Shown here: one piece after another, positions 1 to 5,139 of the stretch | Numbering within the stretch: the first letter of the stretch is position 1 | Layout of the letters: every line of letters begins with the position of its first letter | From: Sphingobacteriales bacterium | GTDB taxonomy: Bacteria; Bacteroidota; Bacteroidia; Chitinophagales; Chitinophagaceae | Direction of reading: 5' to 3' | Assembly (NCBI GenBank): GCA_023251215.1 | Contig: JAHEZF010000123.1 | Span: 1 to 5,605 of the forward strand | Length of the DNA stretch: 5,605 nt | Program-made: the position numbers and the translations under genes | Notes under the pieces: model-generated | The model's database searches: none | Seen by the model: the letters and a program-made list of their open reading frames with translations, nothing else | Told to the model about the DNA's origin: nothing

Positions 1-39
1 ATAAAGAGATTCTTTTCGTTGCATAGTTCGGAGTAAACC

Positions 40-68
40 GTGTCAGACACCCCCAAGGTGTCAGACAC
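40..68. repeat. Palindromic repeat overlapping the stop codon of the PhzF-family gene
   Basis: The 11-mer GTGTCAGACAC occurs twice in direct orientation (40-50 and 58-68). Because the 11-mer is itself a near-palindrome, the unit also folds as a 12-bp hairpin: arms 40-51 and 57-68, one central A-A mismatch, loop 52-56. The minus-strand gene runs into it, and its TGA stop (61-63) lies inside the right arm. There is no T-tract on either side, so a classical intrinsic terminator is not supported. The compact stem-loop resembles dispersed REP-like elements of Bacteroidota; that identity is inferred, as only one copy of this family is in the window. Confidence 0.75.
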
Positions 69-888
69 TTATTTCACCCTTCATATAAAAAACACATTCC
101 CCACCAATGATCACACGGTCGCCTTTTTGCTCACAATAAATATCACCACCCCTTTTGGATAATTGTCTGGCTTGCATTTTATCTTTCCCAAGTTTATAAC
201 TCCAGAAGGGAATAAGCTGCGAATGCGCCGAACCTGTTACAGGGTCTTCATCAACGCCTGCCGCTGGCGCAAAGAAGCGGGATACAAAATCAATTTCTTT
301 ACCCGGAGCTGTAATAATTACTTTGTCGCCAATTTTATTCAGCGCAGCAAAATCTGGTTTCGCCTTTTTTACATCTTCTTCTTTATTCAATTCAACTAAT
401 AAGTCCCTGTTTTTATAAACAGCTACAATTTCATTTATTCCCAGTGCTTCTTTTAATCCTTGAGGGTAATCACTGATCTTTTCCGGCTTCCAGGAAGGAA
501 AATCCATTAACCCCCTAAATCCCCCTAAAGGGGGGCTTTGAAAATTTTTTCTTACAATCAGTAAACCACTCTTGGAACTGAATATCACTTTTCTTTTTTT
601 CTCCTTCAGTATTTCAAAAATTATATAGGCTGAAGCCAGCGTGGCATGGCCGCAAAGGTTGATCTCCAGTTCAGGTGTAAACCAGCGGATTTCAAAATCG
701 GCCCCCTCCCGGCCTCCCCCGGTGGAGGAGGTGGGAACAAAGAAAACCGTCTCGCTCAAATTATTCTCCATAGCCAGTTGCTGCATCAATTCATCAGGAA
801 TCCACTTTTTTAGTGGAATGACGGCAGCAGGATTTCCACCAAATAATTTTCCGGTAAAAGCATCCACCTGGTAAAGTGTAAGTTTCAT
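61..888 (-). CDS. PhzF-family isomerase/epimerase-like protein (275 aa) with repeat-derived insertions
   Basis: Cytosolic protein of the PhzF family, which has the diaminopimelate-epimerase-like fold of two similar beta-barrel halves with the active site between them. Family hallmarks are visible: an N-terminal YQVDAFT..FGGNPAAV (6-23), NLSETVF (43-49) with E46 at the place of the PhzF catalytic glutamate, CGHATLASA (79-87), and DEDPVTGSAH (213-222). Length is normal for the family (about 260-300 aa), and the C-terminal GGECVFYMKGEI matches the usual family ending. Two segments look foreign: residues 53-63 and 117-126 are encoded by GC-rich palindromic repeats, in loops where relatives usually have only a few residues. 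Both keep the frame and all motifs are intact, so the gene is probably functional. The ATG at 888 is favoured because the family motif starts six residues later. The substrate is unknown; no phenazine genes are nearby, so phenazine synthesis is not implied. It lies 60 bases downstream of the E1 gene on the same strand and could share its transcript. Confidence 0.93.
   Translation of the reverse strand: MKLTLYQVDAFTGKLFGGNPAAVIPLKKWIPDELMQQLAMENNLSETVFFVPTSSTGGGREGADFEIRWFTPELEINLCGHATLASAYIIFEILKEKKRKVIFSSKSGLLIVRKNFQSPPLGGFRGLMDFPSWKPEKISDYPQGLKEALGINEIVAVYKNRDLLVELNKEEDVKKAKPDFAALNKIGDKVIITAPGKEIDFVSRFFAPAAGVDEDPVTGSAHSQLIPFWSYKLGKDKMQARQLSKRGGDIYCEQKGDRVIIGGECVFYMKGEISV
511..540. repeat. 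GC-rich palindromic repeat inside the PhzF-family coding sequence
   Basis: On the plus strand a C5 block (511-515), TAAAT, a second C5 block (521-525), TAAA and a G6 run (530-535) follow each other, then CTTTG. The second C block and the G run form a stem with a TAAA loop. The first C block is a competing partner for the same G run. The repeat is read in frame on the minus strand as residues 117-126 of the PhzF-family protein (QSPPLGGFRG). A shortened version of the same pattern lies at 889-908 in the same orientation, which supports a repeat family rather than chance. Confidence 0.75.
702..732. repeat. Second GC-rich palindromic repeat inside the PhzF-family coding sequence
   Basis: The plus strand is C5-T-C3-GG-CCTCCCCC followed by GGTGGAGGAGG. 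CCTCC (713-717) pairs with GGAGG (724-728) across a 6-base loop, and the 702-710 block CCCCCTCCC is a second C-rich arm able to compete. It encodes residues 53-63 (TSSTGGGREGA) of the PhzF-family protein, between strand VFFV and the conserved DFEIRWFTPE. Layout (duplicated C-rich block, loop, G-rich arm) matches the repeat at 511-540, but the sequence differs, so it is a separate family. Its mobile or REP-like origin is inferred. Confidence 0.65.
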
Positions 889-908
889 GCCCCTATCCCC
901 TAAAGGGG
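889..908. repeat. GC-rich palindromic repeat abutting the PhzF-family start codon
   Basis: Plus strand GCCCCTATCCCCTAAAGGGG: two C4 blocks, then TAAA, then G4. It is a shortened form of the repeat at 511-540 in the same orientation. CCCC (897-900) and GGGG (905-908) form a 4-bp stem with a TAAA loop. On the minus strand it lies directly against the ATG, so the untranslated leader of the PhzF-family gene is purine-rich (AGGGGATAGGGGC before ATG). This is the only start in the window with such a leader. Confidence 0.7.
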
Positions 909-948
909 TATTTAAAATTTATCGATTAAAATATATTTGCCTTTAACA

Positions 949-3342
949 TTATTCTCTCATCATTTCTTTAATCACCGCTTCAATCTCTTCAGCATTAGGC
1001 TTGCTGAAATAATCACCATCACTTCCATAAGCCGGACGATGAGCTTTGCCGGTAATAGTTTTTGGGGCTACATCAAGATATTTATATCCTCCCTGTTCTT
1101 CCATTACTTTATTGAACATATAAGCAGCAGCTCCGCCGGGAGCATCTTCATCTACAAAAACAATCCGGTTGGTTTTCTTTAATGATTCAACAATCCTGTG
1201 ATGAATATCAAATGGAAGAAGAGTTTGTATATCCATGATCTCACAACTGATACCCTGTGCTTCCAGCATATTTATTGCATCCTGCACAATGCGAAGTGTA
1301 GAACCATAAGAAACAATGGTCACATCATTTCCTTCTTTGATCAATTCAGGAACTCCGAAAGGAACTGTAAACTCTGTAAGATTTAAAGGAAGTTTTTCTT
1401 TCAGGCGATAACCATTGAGGCACTCAATGATCAATCCCGGATCATTACTTCTTAATAATGTATTATACATGCCCACGGCCTGTGTCATGTTTCTGGGTAC
1501 ACAAATATACATGCCACGAAGAGCATTAATGATCATTCCCATTGGTGACCCGCTATGCCAGATACCCTCCAGGCGATGCCCCCTTGTGCGAACAATGATG
1601 GGGCAACTTTGCTGCCCGGCCGTTCTGTAATGAAGGGTTGCTACATCATCACTCAACGATTGCAGTCCAAATAAAAGATAATCGAGGTATTGAATTTCGG
1701 CAATGGGCCGCAGACCACGCATTGCCAAGCCTATGCCCTGTCCAATGATCGTTGTTTCCCGGATACCGGTATCAAAAATTCTTTGCTCACCATGTTTCTC
1801 CTGCAAACCACTGAAACCCTGGTTCACATCACCAATATGTCCAAGGTCTTCACCAAAGGCAATAACTTTAGGATTGCAGGCAAACAATTCATCAAAAAAT
1901 TTATTCAGCACTTCAAAGCCGTTCACAACAGCTGCATCAGTGGGAATGATGGCTTTAACTTCTTCTACTTTCAATGCACTTTTCTGTCCCTCGTTATAAA
2001 GATGTGTATTATATAAATTTTTATTCTCCGCCAGCAGGTCATTGTAATAATCCTTTGTCCAGTAGGCAGAATCAGAACTACCGGCAAGATCCAAAGCCGC
2101 ATTCAATGTTTTCAATACATTGCGGCGCAGCGGTTCACGGTTTGCAGATAACTCAGTGGCCAATTTTTGTAATACAGTTGCTTGTTGCGGCAAACTGTTG
2201 GAAAGGTTATTGATAAGATCTGCAGTTCTCGCCACCTGAATTTTTACCGGAGCTATAAATTTTTCCCATGCCAGGGCTTTACTCTCTTTTACAAACTCTT
2301 TTGCTTTTTCTTCGATGATATTCAGCTCTCCCTCTTCAGCTAATGCATTAGCAATGATCCAATCTTTCATTTTTTTGATCCCATCCCATTCACTTTCCCA
2401 ATCTAACCTTTCAGGTGTTTTATATCGCTCATGACTTCCGGAAGTAGAATGACCCTGCGGCTGGGTCATCTCATCAATATGGAAAAGTGTGGGGGTATGA
2501 GTTTCTCTTGCAAAGCGGATGCCTTCTTCAAATACTTCACACATGCCGGCATAGTCCCATCCTTTTACTTTATAAATATTAATGCCATTTGTGCCATCGG
2601 TTTTTTGCAAACCACTCAATGCATCTGAAATGGAGGACTTCGTGGTCTGGTATTCTTTGGGAACTGAAATGCCATACCCATCATCCCACACAAAAACAAC
2701 TAATGGTATCTGCAACACACCTGCCGCATTGATGCTTTCCCAAAAATGTCCTTCGCTGGTAGCTGAATCACCAATAGTAGTAAAACAAACTTCATTACCA
2801 TTATTGGAAAGCCCCCTGAACTGGTGGAGTTGCTGAATGCTGCGAAAAGCTTTTGAAGCAAAAGCTAATCCCAGGCCCCGGGACATTTGCCCGCTTGTAG
2901 GCGCTACATCTGATGAAATATTTTTATGATTGACAAGGTCAAGCCATTCCCCATTTTCATCCACCATTTTTGTTGCAAAATGACAGTTCATTTGGCGGCC
3001 TGCACTGAAGGGATCCCGGTCTATATTTGGGTCGGCGTATAATTGGGCAAAGATCTGTTCCACTGTAGCCAGACCGGCAGCAAACATAAAGGTCTGATCA
3101 CGATAATAACCGCTGCGAAAATCACCGGGTTGAAAGAACTTGGCCATTGCCACCTGTGCTACTTCTTTACCATCCCCAAAAATGCCAAACTTGGCTTTGC
3201 CTGTCAGTACTTCTTTTCGCCCTAACAGGCTGACCTCCCGGCTTATGCAAACCATCCGGTAGTCGTTCAGTACCGCTTCCCTGAATTTATCAAAAGATAA
3301 TTTCCCTGCATCAGACATCATTGACCGGGAGGTATTTTCCAT
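949..3342 (-). CDS. 2-oxoacid dehydrogenase E1, fused alpha and beta subunits (branched-chain type)
   Basis: Thiamine-diphosphate-dependent E1 of a 2-oxoacid dehydrogenase complex, which decarboxylates a 2-oxoacid and reductively acylates the lipoyl domain of E2. The 797-aa chain joins an alpha domain (about 15-335), a largely helical linker (about 340-465) and a beta domain (about 475-795). The ThDP/metal motif runs GDSATSEG (191-198) to WDDGYGIS (219-226), with D192 and D221 as likely metal ligands. GHSTSGSHERYKT (297-309) matches the loop region of branched-chain E1 alpha. In the beta half, GEDLGHIGDVNQGFSGL (497-513), RETTIIGQGIGLA (528-540) with the likely ThDP-activating E529, and H596 are seen. 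Fused E1 genes of about this length are known in Bacteroidota. No lipoyl domain, E2 or E3 is in the window. The ATG at 3342 is the first in frame and sits 4 bases after a -7 element. Branched-chain substrate specificity is likely but not proven. Confidence 0.93.
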   Translation of the reverse strand: MENTSRSMMSDAGKLSFDKFREAVLNDYRMVCISREVSLLGRKEVLTGKAKFGIFGDGKEVAQVAMAKFFQPGDFRSGYYRDQTFMFAAGLATVEQIFAQLYADPNIDRDPFSAGRQMNCHFATKMVDENGEWLDLVNHKNISSDVAPTSGQMSRGLGLAFASKAFRSIQQLHQFRGLSNNGNEVCFTTIGDSATSEGHFWESINAAGVLQIPLVVFVWDDGYGISVPKEYQTTKSSISDALSGLQKTDGTNGINIYKVKGWDYAGMCEVFEEGIRFARETHTPTLFHIDEMTQPQGHSTSGSHERYKTPERLDWESEWDGIKKMKDWIIANALAEEGELNIIEEKAKEFVKESKALAWEKFIAPVKIQVARTADLINNLSNSLPQQATVLQKLATELSANREPLRRNVLKTLNAALDLAGSSDSAYWTKDYYNDLLAENKNLYNTHLYNEGQKSALKVEEVKAIIPTDAAVVNGFEVLNKFFDELFACNPKVIAFGEDLGHIGDVNQGFSGLQEKHGEQRIFDTGIRETTIIGQGIGLAMRGLRPIAEIQYLDYLLFGLQSLSDDVATLHYRTAGQQSCPIIVRTRGHRLEGIWHSGSPMGMIINALRGMYICVPRNMTQAVGMYNTLLRSNDPGLIIECLNGYRLKEKLPLNLTEFTVPFGVPELIKEGNDVTIVSYGSTLRIVQDAINMLEAQGISCEIMDIQTLLPFDIHHRIVESLKKTNRIVFVDEDAPGGAAAYMFNKVMEEQGGYKYLDVAPKTITGKAHRPAYGSDGDYFSKPNAEEIEAVIKEMMRE

Positions 3343-3345
3343 GTC

Positions 3346-3354
3346 GCAAAATTA
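3346..3354 (-). promoter_or_regulatory. Bacteroidota-type -7 element of the E1 fusion gene
   Basis: The minus strand reads TAATTTTGC, matching the TAnnTTTG -7 consensus known for the Bacteroidota primary sigma factor. Only four bases (CGAC) separate TAATTTTG from the ATG, so transcription would begin at or very near the start codon. A possible -33 element (TTTTTTTG, 3380-3387) lies about 25 bases upstream, longer than the usual spacing of about 19, so this half is weak. Confidence 0.5.
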
Positions 3355-3436
3355 GGGAGATTAGCCCCATTAATTTCTGCAAAAAAATTACCTGATTTCA
3401 CCTGCAACCCTTCTATGATATATCACATCTTTCCCG

Positions 3437-3444
3437 TAAATTTG
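3437..3444 (+). promoter_or_regulatory. Bacteroidota-type -7 element of the DUF1573 pair
   Basis: TAAATTTG matches TAnnTTTG and ends 20 bases before the ATG at 3465, predicting a leader of roughly 10-15 bases. No clear -33 TTG is seen at the expected distance. It lies in the 122-base divergent region shared with the E1 gene promoter, and the two elements do not overlap. Confidence 0.5.
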
Positions 3445-3464
3445 AAACCTTTAACTAAGCTTAT

Positions 3465-3905
3465 ATGAAGAAATTCACGACCCTCTTTGTACTACTCGCA
3501 GTTTGTTTTTATAGTACTGCACAAAATGCCAGCACACCCGAAGATGTACTGCAACTGAAAGAATCCGAGCATGATTTTTCAAAGATCCCGCAGGGAAAAC
3601 CTGTTTATTACAGCTTTGAAATAATAAACACAGGAAAAACAGAACTGAAACTTGATGATGTACATGCAAGCTGCGGATGTACCACACCCGAATGGAGCCG
3701 TGACCCGATAGCTGCCGGCGCCACTGCTAAGATCAAAGTGGGATACAATGCTGCTGTAGAAGGACCTTTTGAAAAATTTATATCTATAACTTACAATACA
3801 ACCTTGAGTAAACAATTAAGAATAAAAGGCATGGTTTGGAAGGCCCCTGAAGGCCCTGCCCCTGCCAATGCATCCGTTGAATTTTTTAAAAAACAAAACT
3901 TTTAA
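3465..3905 (+). CDS. Secreted DUF1573 domain protein (146 aa), first of a tandem pair
   Basis: Exported protein with one DUF1573 domain, an Ig-like beta-sandwich family common in Bacteroidota and of unknown function. An N-terminal signal peptide (MKKFTTLFVLLAVCFYSTA, 1-19) precedes a likely cleavage before Q20, with no lipobox cysteine. The domain spans about 35-125: HDFSKIPQGKPVYYSFEIINTG, then the signature ASCGCTTPEW (68-77) with C70 and C72, then PIAAGATAKIKVGYN (81-95). A short tail rich in Pro and Ala (127-137) ends the protein. The ATG is placed directly at the signal peptide, with a -7 element 20 bases upstream and no Shine-Dalgarno. The stop lies 11 bases before the second paralogue, so the two are almost certainly co-transcribed. 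The location (periplasm or outside) is inferred from the signal peptide; no partner or reaction can be named. Confidence 0.9.
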   Translation: MKKFTTLFVLLAVCFYSTAQNASTPEDVLQLKESEHDFSKIPQGKPVYYSFEIINTGKTELKLDDVHASCGCTTPEWSRDPIAAGATAKIKVGYNAAVEGPFEKFISITYNTTLSKQLRIKGMVWKAPEGPAPANASVEFFKKQNF

Positions 3906-3916
3906 AATTCGAAAAC

Positions 3917-4450
3917 ATGAAGAAGATCATTCTACTCGCAACTGCTTTTGTTTTTACTATGGCTGCCATGTCACAGTCAGCCGTTGATTCACTTATTAAA
4001 ATGAATACCGAAAATTATGATTTCGGAAAAGTGAAACAGAATGTTCCCCCGGTTTATGCTTTTGAGATCAAAAACATAACTGATAAACCGGTGGTTGTGG
4101 AGAACACATGGGCAAGTTGTGGTTGCACTACTCCCGAGAAAATTACTGAGCCTATTGCTCCCGGAGCCATTGCTAAATTAAAAGTACAGTACAATGCCGC
4201 TGCAGTTGGAACGTTCGGTAAAGATGTGTACATAAAACTGGCAGGCATTGACCAGCCCAAGACTGTGCATATTACCGGCGAAGTTCTTGCAGCCGAAGCT
4301 TATGATGCATGGGCAAAAGACCAACCAAAAGAACAAGTAAAAGAACAACCGAAAGAGCAGGTAAAGGACCAACCGAAGGAGAAAACAAAAGAGAAATCTA
4401 AGAATGTACCCGGCATTTCAAAAAATCCAACGCCGGTAAAAAATCAATAA
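3917..4450 (+). CDS. Secreted DUF1573 domain protein with Lys/Glu/Gln-repeat tail (177 aa), second of the pair
   Basis: Paralogue of the preceding gene. A signal peptide (MKKIILLATAFVFTMAAMS, 1-19) has its likely cleavage before Q20. One DUF1573 domain (about 30-125) shows YDFGKVKQNVPPVYAFEIKN, ASCGCTTPE (66-74, C68 and C70) and PIAPGAIAKLKVQYNAA (79-95). Unlike its neighbour it carries a C-terminal extension (about 130-177) with three tandem copies of an eight-residue unit, QPKEQVKE (136-159), followed by a basic, proline-containing end. This tail is hydrophilic, highly charged and probably unstructured or helical; contact with the envelope or a partner is possible but unproven. No Shine-Dalgarno precedes the ATG, and the 11-base gap implies one operon. 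The CDS is followed by a hairpin terminator at 4472-4505. Confidence 0.9.
   Translation: MKKIILLATAFVFTMAAMSQSAVDSLIKMNTENYDFGKVKQNVPPVYAFEIKNITDKPVVVENTWASCGCTTPEKITEPIAPGAIAKLKVQYNAAAVGTFGKDVYIKLAGIDQPKTVHITGEVLAAEAYDAWAKDQPKEQVKEQPKEQVKDQPKEKTKEKSKNVPGISKNPTPVKNQ
4322..4393 (+). repeat. Three 24-base tandem repeats in the second DUF1573 gene
   Basis: Three in-frame 24-base units encode QPKEQVKE, QPKEQVKD and QPKEKTKE. The first two differ mainly at synonymous positions (for example CCA/CCG, GAA/GAG), while the third has diverged in its second half. The in-frame length suggests copy number could change without breaking the gene. Confidence 0.85.
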
Positions 4451-4471
4451 TAACCGCTTTTAACCATTTGT

Positions 4472-4505
4472 AAAATCCTTCCGGTAATTTTCAGAAGGAT
4501 TTTTT
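4472..4505 (+). terminator. Intrinsic terminator of the DUF1573 pair
   Basis: AAAATCCTTC (4472-4481) is perfectly inverted as GAAGGATTTT (4494-4503) around a 12-base loop, and the right arm merges into a T-run at 4500-4505. It starts 21 bases after the stop codon of the second DUF1573 gene. The stem is AT-rich at its base, so the strength is uncertain. Confidence 0.7.
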
Positions 4506-4561
4506 AATTTACCCTGTTTCCCTCCGAATATGGCGAGATGGGGAAACATAAATTTAATAAT

Positions 4562-5026
4562 ATGAAAGAGCAATTACTTGAAACATGGAGTATTAACAAC
4601 CGCATGAACCTGCTACTGATGGATAATATTACCGATGCAGGCATGCAAAAGACGCTTAGCACCCGCGGTGGCAGAACTGTGTACCTGCAACTGGTACATG
4701 TGCATAACGTACGAATGCAGTGGCTTGAAATATGCGCCAAAGACATTTTTAAAAAATATAAACCATTAGACAAAGAAGCCCCCTTTGACAGAAAGGTTTT
4801 GCGAAAATCTTTTGAAGACTCGGGTAAAGGAATTGAAGAGCTGCTGGCACGAAGTCGGGATGATGGAGGCAAAGTAAAATCATTTAAAAAAGGAGTTATC
4901 CCCTTGTTAGGCTATTTTATTTCTCATGAATCACATCATCGTGGTAATATCCTGCTCACACTAAAACAATGCGGAGAAAAAATTTCTGATACCGTGAAAT
5001 GGGGTTTGTGGGAATGGGGGAAGTGA
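4562..5026 (+). CDS. DinB-fold (DinB/YfiT-like) putative metal-binding protein (154 aa)
   Basis: Cytosolic four-helix-bundle protein of the DinB-like superfamily, whose members usually bind a divalent metal through three histidines; some act in thiol-dependent or hydrolytic reactions, many have no known role. Numbered from the ATG at 4562, the first histidine site is in LVHVHNVR (H46/H48) and the HxxxH site in ISHESHHRGN (H122, H126). The conserved GGRTVYLQ segment precedes the first. No signal peptide or membrane segment is seen. An in-frame ATG at 4538 would add eight residues (MGKHKFNN). The 4562 start is preferred because MKEQLLETWSINNR resembles family N-termini and an AT-rich TAAATTTA (4549-4556), similar to the -7 element, lies 5 bases before it. 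The gene is monocistronic by position, beginning after the terminator. Substrate unknown; no link to DNA damage response should be inferred from the name. Confidence 0.85.
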   Translation: MKEQLLETWSINNRMNLLLMDNITDAGMQKTLSTRGGRTVYLQLVHVHNVRMQWLEICAKDIFKKYKPLDKEAPFDRKVLRKSFEDSGKGIEELLARSRDDGGKVKSFKKGVIPLLGYFISHESHHRGNILLTLKQCGEKISDTVKWGLWEWGK

Positions 5027-5127
5027 TTGCTGGTCTTAGATTTTTTTCGCATACTGATTATACTGTTTGAAATAAGCCCTGCAATTGTCAGCCCCACACT
5101 CCTAATCCCCAATTCCCATTCTCCGCT

Positions 5128-5135
5128 TACCTTTG
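5128..5135 (+). promoter_or_regulatory. Bacteroidota-type -7 element of the aminotransferase gene
   Basis: TACCTTTG matches TAnnTTTG and is followed by four bases (AGCC) and the ATG at 5140, the same spacing as at the E1 gene. This predicts a leaderless or nearly leaderless transcript. No convincing -33 TTG lies at the usual distance upstream, so the call rests on the -7 match and its position. Confidence 0.5.
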
Positions 5136-5139
5136 AGCC

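Noticed and set aside
40..68. Intrinsic terminator for the minus-strand genes
   Set aside because: The hairpin is clear but no T-run follows it on the minus strand, so only a repeat is called.
702..720. G-quadruplex on the minus strand
   Set aside because: Only three runs of at least three G (5, 3 and 5) are present, so a standard three-tetrad structure cannot form unless runs are split. The inverted-repeat hairpin is the simpler reading.
40..732. CRISPR array
   Set aside because: The repeats belong to different families, are irregularly spaced, and two lie inside a coding sequence. There are no uniform spacers.
61..888. PhzF-family gene as a pseudogene because of its repeat insertions
   Set aside because: Both insertions keep the frame, all signature motifs (E46, CGHAT, DEDPVTGSAH) are intact, and the length and C-terminus are normal.
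1690..2016. 108-aa open frame on the plus strand inside the E1 gene
   Set aside because: It is antisense to the conserved beta domain of the E1 fusion, without promoter, family motif or plausible composition.
4538..4561. Upstream ATG as the start of the DinB-fold gene
   Set aside because: The extra eight residues do not resemble family N-termini, and a -7-like element overlaps this stretch. The start at 4562 fits better, though not certainly.
4504..4872. 122-aa open frame on the minus strand
   Set aside because: It is antisense to the DinB-fold gene, rich in Ser, Leu and Cys with no recognisable motif, and crosses the terminator region. It is a shadow frame.
5027..5139. Small gene or RNA in the gap before the aminotransferase
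   Set aside because: No open frame with coding character, no stable hairpin and no riboswitch-like conserved core is visible. Only the -7 element is supported.
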